DNA of 12,636 nucleotides from Planctomycetota bacterium (GTDB lineage: Bacteria; JAJVIF01; JAPKYR01), in assembly GCA_030673355.1 (NCBI GenBank), contig DAOVJF010000022.1, forward strand, positions 1-12,636, read 5' to 3'. Under the pieces are notes generated by a model. It made no database searches. It was given only the letters and a program-made list of their open reading frames with translations, and was not told where the DNA came from. This document shows, piece by piece, positions 6,527 through 12,636 of the stretch (within the stretch, counting starts at the first letter, position 1; the number at the start of each line of letters is the position of its first letter). The position numbers were made by a program, and so were the translations under genes.

Positions 6527-8509
6527 ATGAGTACCAGTGCTATAAATACAAATGAAAACGGGCAGGATCCGGAAGTGGCCGGGGACGATCACAATAACAT
6601 GTATTGCGATCAAAAGGCACATTCGCACGGCTGGGAAAACACCCTGTGGCGCGCGATAGTGGCGGTAGGATTGCTGGTCGCGAGTTATTTAATTGGACGT
6701 CCTTCGCAGCTTTCACTCGAACTCGATTATGTCTCCGGGGGTGAAGTGGTATCCGCGGTGCTGGCATTTGTAGCGGCGCTGGTCGCGGGCATACCATTAT
6801 TCCGGCGTGGATTGAAAGGGTTGTTCTTTAAATATGGAGGGGGAGCAACCGACCAGTTGGCATCGCTGGCGGTGCTTGCCGCGATCGTGCAGGGTGAATT
6901 TACGGTGGCCGTAAGTGTCGCGCTGGCTCTCGATCTTGGACATCTCGCGGAAGAGCGCGGGATTCACCATGCCGGCGCCGCCATAGAGAATCTGATAAAA
7001 CTAAGTGCCCGTACCGCTCATAAACTTGTGGATGGCGTTAAAACAGACCTTCCTTCCGATGAGTTACAGCCGAAAGACAGGGTGGTAATTTTCCCGGGAG
7101 AAGTCGTACCCGCGGATGGGGTGGTGGTTTCGGGCCACTCGGCGATCGATCCGGCACACATGACGGGCGAAATCATCCCGATTGACGCGGGACCGGGAGA
7201 AAAAATCTATCATGGAATGATTAACCTTACCGGACGAATCGAGATGGATGTCGAAGCAGTTCGATCCGATACTTCGCTCGGGCAGGTCATCAAGGCTCTC
7301 CGTGAAGCTGAAGCCGCCCGTCCGCCAATCGTACGGCTCCTGGAACAATATACAAGCGTACTGCTTCCCATCGCCATTCTTGTAGCCGCGGCGACATTTG
7401 TTTTGACCCGCGAGACAAGCCGCGCGATCGCGGTACTGGTTATCGCATGTCCCTGTGCCCTTATTTTAAGTAGTCCCGCTGTAATGATCCCCGCTCTTGC
7501 GGTTGCTGTTAAAAAAGGAATTTTAGTGAAAAGCGGCGCATTTCTCGAACGTGCAAGCCGCATAAGAACTTTAATCCTCGATAAAACGGGCACAATAACA
7601 CTGGGTGAACCGGAAGTGGGCAAATTTGTTCCGGTTGAAGGTACCAGCGTGGACGATTTAAAAAAAGCCGCGGTAATCGCAGCATCGGGCAGTAATCACC
7701 CAATCGCGAGGGCAATCGCAAAAGCCGGGGGTAAATCGGAACATGTTGAATCGACCGAGCTTACCGGTCGGGGTATCAAGGTTGAATTAAATGGTCGGGA
7801 ATACAGACTGGGCCGTCTCGACTGGGTTGTGGATTCAGACGTTTCTCATGGCGCGATCAAAGGTAAAGCCGAATCGCATCCCGGACCATCAAGTTTCGTC
7901 AGTATTGACGGGAGGCTCACGGGGGTCGTACTACTTTCAGACCAACTACGTCCTGAAGTCAGGGAAACACTCACCACGATGCGTAAACTGGGCGCGGAAA
8001 GGCTTGTTTTATTGACGGGCGATCGTGCGGAAGTCGCGAATGAAATAGCCACCGGTTTTGATTTCGACAGGATCGAAGCCGGGAGTCTTCCCGAGGGTAA
8101 AGCTGAAATTGTGGATGAGGAAATGCGTATGGTCGAGCGCGATTACGGCAAAAGTGAAGATGGGTTGGGCGTTATTTATGTTGGCGACGGCGTCAATGAT
8201 GCCCTGGCCTTGAGCAAGTCCGATGTGGGAGTAGCGATGGGCGCGATGGGCAGCGAGGTAGCGTTGAAATCGGCCGATATCGCCCTTATGACGAACGACC
8301 TTATGCTGCTTCCGTTTCTTATCAGGCTGTCGAGAGAAGTACGAAGGATAATTCGTATGAATGTTTATATGAGCGTCGGATTCGCCGGGGTGCTTCTTGT
8401 CCTTGCGATTACAGGATATATTTCCCCGATTCTCGCCGCGGTTCTTCACCCGGGGGCCGCGCTGCTGGTCATAGGGAACAGCCTTCGAGTGTTGGGCATC
8501 GGTGAGTGA
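6527..8509 (+). CDS. P1B-type heavy-metal-translocating ATPase
   Basis: This 660-residue pump exports transition-metal ions at the expense of ATP. It shows the actuator motif TGE (213-215), the membrane metal site CPC (308-310) in ACPCALILSSPA, the phosphorylated D352 in DKTGTIT, the P1B hallmark HP (391-392), TGD (497-499) and the hinge GDGVND (553-558). Eight membrane segments are apparent. The usual N-terminal HMA domain (GMTCxxC) is absent and is replaced by a short His/Cys/acid segment (about 20-35, with DDHNNMYC and HSH). TM7 lacks the Lys and TM8 carries H641 (LHPGAA) where ZntA has Asp in DTG, so zinc/cadmium selectivity cannot be assumed. The actuator loop reads TGEI rather than TGES. 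The gene is last in the operon, 10 bp after the third SPFH gene, with only a weak AAGAA ribosome site. Confidence 0.93.
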   Translation: MSTSAINTNENGQDPEVAGDDHNNMYCDQKAHSHGWENTLWRAIVAVGLLVASYLIGRPSQLSLELDYVSGGEVVSAVLAFVAALVAGIPLFRRGLKGLFFKYGGGATDQLASLAVLAAIVQGEFTVAVSVALALDLGHLAEERGIHHAGAAIENLIKLSARTAHKLVDGVKTDLPSDELQPKDRVVIFPGEVVPADGVVVSGHSAIDPAHMTGEIIPIDAGPGEKIYHGMINLTGRIEMDVEAVRSDTSLGQVIKALREAEAARPPIVRLLEQYTSVLLPIAILVAAATFVLTRETSRAIAVLVIACPCALILSSPAVMIPALAVAVKKGILVKSGAFLERASRIRTLILDKTGTITLGEPEVGKFVPVEGTSVDDLKKAAVIAASGSNHPIARAIAKAGGKSEHVESTELTGRGIKVELNGREYRLGRLDWVVDSDVSHGAIKGKAESHPGPSSFVSIDGRLTGVVLLSDQLRPEVRETLTTMRKLGAERLVLLTGDRAEVANEIATGFDFDRIEAGSLPEGKAEIVDEEMRMVERDYGKSEDGLGVIYVGDGVNDALALSKSDVGVAMGAMGSEVALKSADIALMTNDLMLLPFLIRLSREVRRIIRMNVYMSVGFAGVLLVLAITGYISPILAAVLHPGAALLVIGNSLRVLGIGE

Positions 8510-8526
8510 AAGGTTTTAATAAATTT

Positions 8527-8678
8527 CGTCGACAAGCCCGTTCGACCCGGAGATTTTCGAGGTTTGCGGGTGGAGATGTCTCACTGAGCTTGTCAACGGC
8601 ACCCGGTTGATTCAGGAATTTTTGAAGATCGGGGACACCTGCTTTTCGACAGGCGAAAAGAGGTGTCCCCTATATTAG
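8527..8678. repeat. Dispersed repeat, copy 2 (direct copy of 13-184)
   Basis: This is the second copy of the intergenic repeat, in the same orientation, starting 17 bp after the P1B-ATPase stop. It keeps the inverted pair at 8527-8537 and 8588-8598 and the long hairpin (8631-8670). It lacks the roughly 18-bp segment found at 94-112 of copy 1. Upstream flanking bases are unrelated, so the element boundary at CGTCGACAAGC is real. Together the two copies bracket the complete znu/SPFH/P1B operon. It may act as a recombination substrate or RNA structure. No protein-coding potential is visible. Confidence 0.87.
8631..8670 (+). terminator. Strong hairpin inside repeat copy 2, possible terminator of the + operon
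   Basis: GGGGACACCT (8631-8640) pairs perfectly with AGGTGTCCCC (8661-8670), and CTTTTCG pairs with CGAAAAG inside it, with one bulged G and a 5-nt loop. That gives a stem of about 17 bp, located 121 bp after the last + strand gene. The following bases are TATATTAG, not a U-run, so intrinsic termination is only possible, not clear. It could instead protect the 3' end of the mRNA. Confidence 0.35.
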
Positions 8679-8700
8679 CCCTATATTAGCCCTATATTAG
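8668..8700. repeat. Three tandem copies of an 11-bp unit
   Basis: CCCTATATTAG occurs three times back to back (8668-8678, 8679-8689, 8690-8700) with no mismatch. Repeat copy 1 has only one near-identical unit at the equivalent place (CCCTGTATTAG, 174-184). The array is therefore a local expansion at the end of copy 2, probably by slippage. Confidence 0.9.
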
Positions 8701-8723
8701 CGTTCGACGCGGAGAATTTTTAA
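8701..8723. repeat. Partial third copy of the repeat head
   Basis: The sequence starting CGTTCGACGCGGAGA and continuing into an A/T run matches the part of the dispersed repeat that starts at 26 in copy 1 (CGTTCGACCCGGAGA) with one or two differences. It directly abuts the 11-bp tandem array, as if a second element had begun and been truncated. Similarity then stops. Confidence 0.6.
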
Positions 8724-8727
8724 GCAA

Positions 8728-8798
8728 GTAGCCTGGGAATGCATTTCCCGGAGTCCATAAATAATTTAAACATCCCGGGAAGTGCATTCCCGGGCTAC
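8728..8798. repeat. Large inverted repeat with 24-bp arms
   Basis: Arms 8728-8751 and 8775-8798 are reverse complements at 22 of 24 positions, starting GTAGCC and ending GGCTAC, around a 23-nt A/T-rich centre. Both mismatches would be G-U wobbles in RNA. Each arm is itself nearly palindromic around GCAT, so either two small hairpins or one cruciform is possible. The sequence is unrelated to the neighbouring dispersed repeat. It resembles a MITE- or REP/BIME-type element lying between two convergent operons, and might also terminate transcription from both sides. Confidence 0.8.
8774..8794 (-). terminator. Hairpin after the BCR-like operon, possible terminator
   Basis: CCCGGGAA and TTCCCGGG (8-bp arms around GTGCA) form a stable GC-rich hairpin about 18 bp beyond the stop codon of the last - strand gene. 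On the - strand it is followed by ATGTTTAAATTATT, a mixed A/T stretch rather than a clean U-run. It is part of the larger inverted repeat at 8728-8798, so its role as terminator is tentative. Confidence 0.35.
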
Positions 8799-8811
8799 CT
8801 GCCGTGGTAAA

Positions 8812-9630
8812 TTAAATTTTTCTGACGAGAGATTCCCTTGTGAGAGATTCCCCTGCGAGAAGGGCGGCGCCGATCGCACCCATGAATTCTGAATCGTGGT
8901 GGATGTTGATGTCTGTCTTCAGAGCGTCTTCGAGAGCGTAAACCATACCGGCGTTCTTGGCGACCCCCCCGGTCAGAGTGGTTTCACCATCGGGAACCCA
9001 AATCCCCTTCAGTAATGTGGCGAGTCGTTCGGCCAGAGCTTCGCAGACGCCACGGATAATATCAGGCGGATGCACATCGTGTGTAATGTGATTTAAAATT
9101 TCAGTCTCAGCCAGAACAGAGCAAATGCTGGGAATGGGCTGCGGGTTTTTTGAGAACAGCGCAAGCTGACCGATTTCCTCGAGGGGGATTTCGATCGTGT
9201 CGGCCATTCGTTCGAGGGATCGCCCGACCCCCGCGCCACACCGGTCGTTAAGCCGAAAGCGATGGACCCTTCCGTCTTCATTAAGGCGTATGGCGATCGA
9301 TCTCAGGGCGCCGATATTAAGAACGTTCCTCGTTTTTGGAAACGTCATGAAAGCACCCGCGGCATGGCATGTTACGGATGTGTAATGGAAATTCACATCC
9401 GGCACCAGCTTACGGCCATACCCGGTTGCTGCCACAGCTATATCATCAGGTTTGCAGCGAGCGGCGAGCAGGGCTTCCTTTAACGCTTCAGATGCGGCTA
9501 CCAGGGGTTTGCCGGCGGTGAGAAAGTGGCCCCGTCCGAGCACACGGTTGTTTTCGCCAAGGATGACAACCTTGGTCGACCGGGATCCAATATCGATCCC
9601 GCAGGAATATTTCCTTGATTCGCCCATCAC
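8812..9630 (-). CDS. BcrD/BzdQ-like activase subunit of a benzoyl-CoA reductase-type complex
   Basis: This 272-residue ATPase of the BadF/BadG/BcrA/BcrD family (ASKHA fold) would couple ATP hydrolysis to low-potential electron transfer. Visible motifs are the phosphate loop DIGSRSTK (13-20), TGYGR (69-73), TCHAAGA (87-93), and the cysteines that in family members bridge a 4Fe-4S cluster between two subunits: C131 (NDRCGAGVGR) and C170 (SICSVLAETE). The GG element is at 221-222. The usual GGQD element is replaced by IGALRSIAI (106-114), which as far as I recall is how BcrD/BadG-type subunits look. The start is GTG at 9630, which overlaps the upstream stop (GTGA) and has GGAAG 9 nt before it. 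An ATG at 9627 is the alternative. It would pair with the preceding activase as a heterodimer. Confidence 0.8.
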   Translation of the reverse strand: MMGESRKYSCGIDIGSRSTKVVILGENNRVLGRGHFLTAGKPLVAASEALKEALLAARCKPDDIAVAATGYGRKLVPDVNFHYTSVTCHAAGAFMTFPKTRNVLNIGALRSIAIRLNEDGRVHRFRLNDRCGAGVGRSLERMADTIEIPLEEIGQLALFSKNPQPIPSICSVLAETEILNHITHDVHPPDIIRGVCEALAERLATLLKGIWVPDGETTLTGGVAKNAGMVYALEDALKTDINIHHDSEFMGAIGAALLAGESLTRESLVRKI

Positions 9631-10409
9631 CAGTTATGACTTCCTTTCAACCCTAAAATTGCAGCTCCAAGGGCACCGATATAAACACCGTCGATCCCGG
9701 CATTCACGTCATGTTCTATAAGATCTGAAAGTGCTCTGGCAATTCCTTTTACCTGGCTTACCCCGCCAGTGAAAGTGACTTCATCCTCGATACCAACACG
9801 GTTCAAAAGGCTCGCGCCGCGCCGCGCAAGCGAGATAAAAACTCCTCCGAGGATATTTTCAACCATCTCGCCATGCTCGAAATAATTTATAATTTCCTGT
9901 TCCGCAAAAACCGAACATGCGTTTGTAATTCTAAGGGGTTCGGTTTTCTCAAGCTCGATAGTACGGATTTCCTCAAACGGCATGCCGACAATGTCGGGCA
10001 GCGCTTCGAGAAACCTGCCGCTACCCGCCGAACACTTGTCGTTCATGGCGAAATCGAGCACTGCGCCGGTCTCATCGATTCGAATCGCGGACATGTCCTG
10101 TCCCCCCATATCGAGGATCGTGCGTGAACCGGGATAACGGTAGATCGAACCGATAGCATGGCACGAAGTTTCGGTGGCGCTTTTATGGCTGAGCGGAATC
10201 GCGGCTCTCCCGTAGCCGGTGCCGGTGACAATCGTGAGGTCATATTCCTCGCAGTCGGCTTCCGTCAACGCTTCCTTGAGGGCATGACGGGAGGCGCGGG
10301 CGAGATTCGCGCCGGAATGGACAATACCCCGACCCTGGACGATCTTGTTCCCGTCGATAATGACGCACTTGGTCTGTGCGGTTCCGATATCCAGGCCGCA
10401 TGAAAGCAT
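9627..10409 (-). CDS. BcrA/BzdP-like activase subunit of a benzoyl-CoA reductase-type complex
   Basis: This 260-residue member of the BadF/BadG/BcrA/BcrD ATPase family has LDIGTAQTK (6-14), TGTGYGR (62-68), SCHAIGS (82-88), the intact ILDMGGQD motif (98-105), and cluster cysteines C126 (NDKCSAGSGR) and C165 (NACSVFAEQE). GGV lies at 215-217 and the family ending GALGAAILG at 245-253. It keeps the canonical GGQD loop that its downstream partner lacks. The length matches Azoarcus BzdP or HgdC rather than the longer Thauera BcrA. The gene starts 3 bp after the stop of the BcrB-like gene. No close ribosome site is evident (AGGGG is about 17 nt away), so translation probably relies on coupling. 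It overlaps the next gene by 4 bp. Confidence 0.82.
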   Translation of the reverse strand: MLSCGLDIGTAQTKCVIIDGNKIVQGRGIVHSGANLARASRHALKEALTEADCEEYDLTIVTGTGYGRAAIPLSHKSATETSCHAIGSIYRYPGSRTILDMGGQDMSAIRIDETGAVLDFAMNDKCSAGSGRFLEALPDIVGMPFEEIRTIELEKTEPLRITNACSVFAEQEIINYFEHGEMVENILGGVFISLARRGASLLNRVGIEDEVTFTGGVSQVKGIARALSDLIEHDVNAGIDGVYIGALGAAILGLKGSHNW

Positions 10410-10412
10410 TGC

Positions 10413-11681
10413 TTATGTTTTTAATTCCCCTTTGGACCGCCGTTCTTTTCTATGTGTTAATGCTTCGAAAAATGTGTCGATCCTGTTTTGCATCCGGGCC
10501 GATGAGAAATATCTCGGATCCGCGATATCACTGTCGAGATACAGGGTAGGGATATCGGCTTCGCGCGCGAAGTAATTTCTCATATCGAGCTGTCCGATAG
10601 AAAACGGCCTGCAGCTCTTAGCCGAGTGAATTACGATTCCATCGACCTCATAATCCCTTGCGAGATCCAGCATAAACCCGCGTCGTTTACCAAGGTTCCA
10701 GTTGTAGTAGCTCTGGGACGCAAGGGAAGCAAGAAAGTCGAAGGGTTTGTCGGGTCCGAATTTAAGATTCACAGCCGCGCAGACGGTTCTTACATACGTA
10801 TTTGTCACCCCGACAGCGTACCAACGGCTGAACATCTGCTGGAATTCACGGATTCTGGGCCATGGCGGAGTTCCCTCGAACAGGAGCCTGAAATCTTCCT
10901 TTCCATAAGGCGTATAACCGGTCTTGATCCTGTGCCAGATGTAATCGATCGCTGATTGGTAATAATCCCGGGCTTCTTCCGTCCCTCTCAAGATGGTCAT
11001 CGGGGCCATGTATGTTACGCCTTCGAAATAGGTATCGAACGGGGACGGTTTCAGTTTTCCGTACTCCAGGAGCTTCTTCCAGAGCTCGATGGTTTCGGAT
11101 GTGAGTTTTAAAATTTCTTTCAGCTTGTCCTCATCAAATTTTCGACCGCTGAGTTCCTCACAAACCGGAATCAGTTCTTCGATCTGGCCGCGCACGTAAA
11201 CGTGGTCGAAATCGGTCTGCCGGTCTTCCCGCACAAAAGGAACATCAATGATTTTGACAGGACACTTGAACTCATTACCAAGCGCTTCGGCCCATTTAAT
11301 ATAAGTCGAGCACCCGCCATGTGTGATAACGATTAAATCGGGCGGGGGGATTTTCCCAAACGGAGTCTGTCCCTTTCGGGGACCAGCCATAAGGCCGAGA
11401 TCGCATTTGACGTAAGCGCAGATATGCGATGCATAGCCAAGTTCCTCGCCATCATGGATAAGATCGACCGAAACATTACGCCTTGAGCTGTGGATAGCGG
11501 TCATTTCGGGATAAGTGACAATAAAATCGAACGAACGGAACAATTCGGAAATGAGGCCGGACGTGAAAAGATAGACCACCTTACGGTCACCGGAAACGCC
11601 GGCATCGAGTTCGAGGTAATGACGCTGAATGAGTTCCCTCGAGGCTGTCCTGGCCTTATCTTCCATCGCGATTTTATTCAT
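10413..11681 (-). CDS. BcrB/BzdO-like catalytic subunit, 2-hydroxyacyl-CoA dehydratase (HgdB/BcrB/C) family
   Basis: This 422-residue protein carries the family pattern for cluster ligands and substrate pocket: ICAYVKCDLG with C88 and C93, GGCSTYIKWAE with C124, FEGTPPWP (269-276), AKSCRPFSIGQ with C357, and the ending IPTLYLDSDIADPRYFS (about 377-393). These spacings and the C-terminal RPFSIGQ/DSD signatures resemble BcrB/BzdO. In characterised homologues three cysteines hold a 4Fe-4S cluster and the protein pairs with BcrC. I chose ATG 11681 because GGAAG lies 6 nt upstream and it overlaps the previous stop by 8 bp. A longer start (11753) would add 24 basic residues inside the upstream gene. 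Substrate specificity is inferred from operon context only. A 2-hydroxyacyl-CoA dehydratase subunit is the main alternative. Confidence 0.8.
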   Translation of the reverse strand: MNKIAMEDKARTASRELIQRHYLELDAGVSGDRKVVYLFTSGLISELFRSFDFIVTYPEMTAIHSSRRNVSVDLIHDGEELGYASHICAYVKCDLGLMAGPRKGQTPFGKIPPPDLIVITHGGCSTYIKWAEALGNEFKCPVKIIDVPFVREDRQTDFDHVYVRGQIEELIPVCEELSGRKFDEDKLKEILKLTSETIELWKKLLEYGKLKPSPFDTYFEGVTYMAPMTILRGTEEARDYYQSAIDYIWHRIKTGYTPYGKEDFRLLFEGTPPWPRIREFQQMFSRWYAVGVTNTYVRTVCAAVNLKFGPDKPFDFLASLASQSYYNWNLGKRRGFMLDLARDYEVDGIVIHSAKSCRPFSIGQLDMRNYFAREADIPTLYLDSDIADPRYFSSARMQNRIDTFFEALTHRKERRSKGELKT

Positions 11682-12636
11682 TGCATTCTTCCGAATTATT
11701 CTGATAGGTTCCCGCGAACGGCAGGCGTTCCCTTGCTTCCTGAAATGCTTCAATCTGGACTATAATCGACTCGAACACCCTCTGGTCTTCCTCGTACTCG
11801 ATCCTGACATAGGGGATCCCGTGTTTTTCGCACGATTTGAATATTTGATGTATATCGTGAAGAGCGGGATAGCAGGTTTTGGCCGAAGAGAGAATAAGGC
11901 TATCCGCTTTCCTTTCATTAATTACCGATAGAAGGCTCTTGCACACCCCATCGTCAGCATGGTAAACAACCGGATTTCGGACAGTATGTTTCAGATAATG
12001 GTGGGCAAGGATTTCGATCGGATTTCCCGATGTCGGTAGAGGTTCAGTCCACCAGCGCTGTCCGAGGAGAATATCATCCGAAACGATAGCGATTCCTTCC
12101 GCCTCGATAGCCTCAAGCATCGCAACCGGGGGCCGTTCGCAAAACGCCCCGAAAAAAACCATTCTTAATTTTGGCGTCTCGCGTGGCGCTGTATTGTCAA
12201 GAGCCTTAAGAGCCTCATCAAGGACGGCAATATGTTCTTCGCACGTGACAGTCATACCAGCGAGCCTGAGTACGTAAAACTCGCTCGTTTTCAGTTTTTC
12301 CGGATGGTCCGACCTGTATTGATCGAGTTTGGCTAGAAGTGCCGCCCGATGATTGTAAAGCTCGAATGAGTTCAGCAGCGTTTCATCGGCGATCGGCGAT
12401 CCTGAGATATTTTCAAGTTCGGATTTAACCCTCGTGAGTTCGCCGACAAGGTAATCGAAAGAAAATTTTGAGTTCAGGTTCTGCGGGTAATTTAAATAGA
12501 TAACCGGCTTATCGGGATCGATTCGCTTCATCACCCCGCTCAAACCCCTGGAAACCTCACAAACCGACGGAATGATAAACGCGTCGAGGTTATCGAGGAA
12601 ACCGTCGAGTTTGAGTTCCAGCGTGCTTCGACCGAC
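11674..12636 (-). CDS. BcrC/BzdN-like catalytic subunit, 5' end beyond the window (partial)
   Basis: The frame stays open from the stop at 11674 to the window edge, giving 320 visible residues. A TTG at 12543 is the nearest start-like codon, but the frame continues upstream with clearly homologous sequence (FIIPSVCEVSR), so that codon is internal. Family motifs are IPSVCEVSRG with C26 of the visible part, FFGAFCERPP with C166 followed by IVSDDILLGQRWW (the CExPP and DDD/RW signatures of BcrC-type subunits), and SAKTCYPALHD with C255. The three cysteines are the expected 4Fe-4S ligands. Compared with BcrC of about 380 residues, roughly 60 residues are missing at the N-terminus. It is the first visible gene of the - strand operon and would dimerise with the BcrB-like product. 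Confidence 0.8.
   Translation of the reverse strand, partial: VGRSTLELKLDGFLDNLDAFIIPSVCEVSRGLSGVMKRIDPDKPVIYLNYPQNLNSKFSFDYLVGELTRVKSELENISGSPIADETLLNSFELYNHRAALLAKLDQYRSDHPEKLKTSEFYVLRLAGMTVTCEEHIAVLDEALKALDNTAPRETPKLRMVFFGAFCERPPVAMLEAIEAEGIAIVSDDILLGQRWWTEPLPTSGNPIEILAHHYLKHTVRNPVVYHADDGVCKSLLSVINERKADSLILSSAKTCYPALHDIHQIFKSCEKHGIPYVRIEYEEDQRVFESIIVQIEAFQEARERLPFAGTYQNNSEECNE

Noticed and set aside
8009..8449. 146-codon open frame on the - strand opposite the P1B-ATPase C-terminus
   Set aside because: It overlaps the GDGVND and TM7/TM8 region of the pump and has no family resemblance.
8668..8700. Short tandem units considered as a CRISPR remnant
   Set aside because: The units are 11 bp with no spacers between them, and no cas gene is near.
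12541..12543. TTG as the start of the last - strand gene
   Set aside because: The frame continues without a stop to the window edge, and the upstream residues (IPSVCEVSR) contain an expected cluster-ligand cysteine, so the codon is internal.
8812..12636. Assignment to an ordinary 2-hydroxyacyl-CoA dehydratase or a double-cubane cluster protein system
   Set aside because: Those systems have a single activase gene. Here two non-identical activases accompany two catalytic-family subunits, which fits benzoyl-CoA reductase types better. The dehydratase option is kept only as a stated alternative.

Overview
The window holds two collinear gene blocks that converge on a repeat-rich spacer. No rRNA, tRNA, CRISPR array or transposase gene was recognised. 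The proteins fit a bacterium with an inner membrane and a periplasm: the metal-binding protein is exported with no lipobox, and HflK/HflC-like band-7 proteins are present. The right-hand block resembles the oxygen-sensitive ATP-driven benzoyl-CoA reductase, so the host is probably an anaerobe, perhaps uncultivated. Sequence alone does not settle the phylum. Alternative starts (GTG, TTG) and very tight gene packing are evident.

Region 1 (about 1-277) is non-coding. It contains one copy of a roughly 170-bp dispersed repeat (13-184) with a long hairpin, then a short AT-rich leader with a 12-bp perfect palindrome and a good ribosome binding site ahead of the first gene.

Region 2 (278-8509, + strand) looks like one operon of seven genes with gaps of at most about 31 bp or small overlaps. 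The order is znuA (metal-binding protein), znuC (ATPase), znuB (permease), three band-7/SPFH genes, and a P1B-type heavy-metal ATPase. The first SPFH protein carries about seven extra N-terminal membrane segments. The second is HflC-like with an Ala/Glu-rich coiled coil, and the third is HflK/HflC-like. The operon thus couples a high-affinity metal importer, a three-component SPFH membrane scaffold and a metal-exporting pump. This is the strongest candidate for an undescribed system in the window. My inference is that the SPFH proteins organise or quality-control the two transporters, or build a membrane domain for metal trafficking.

Region 3 (8510-8811) is the convergent spacer. It holds a second direct copy of the repeat (8527-8678), an 11-bp unit repeated three times, a short restart of the repeat head, and a large unrelated inverted repeat (8728-8798). 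The two repeat copies therefore bracket the whole metal/SPFH operon.

Region 4 (8812-12636, - strand) is an operon read right to left: a BcrC/BzdN-like catalytic subunit (5' end outside the window), a BcrB/BzdO-like catalytic subunit, and two different activase-type ATPases (BcrA/BzdP-like and BcrD/BzdQ-like). Four subunits with two non-identical activases in the order C-B-A-D match class I benzoyl-CoA reductase, and both small activases favour the Azoarcus (Bzd) type. Ordinary 2-hydroxyacyl-CoA dehydratases use a single homodimeric activase. The true substrate cannot be proven here because no ferredoxin, CoA ligase or ring-cleavage genes fall inside the window.
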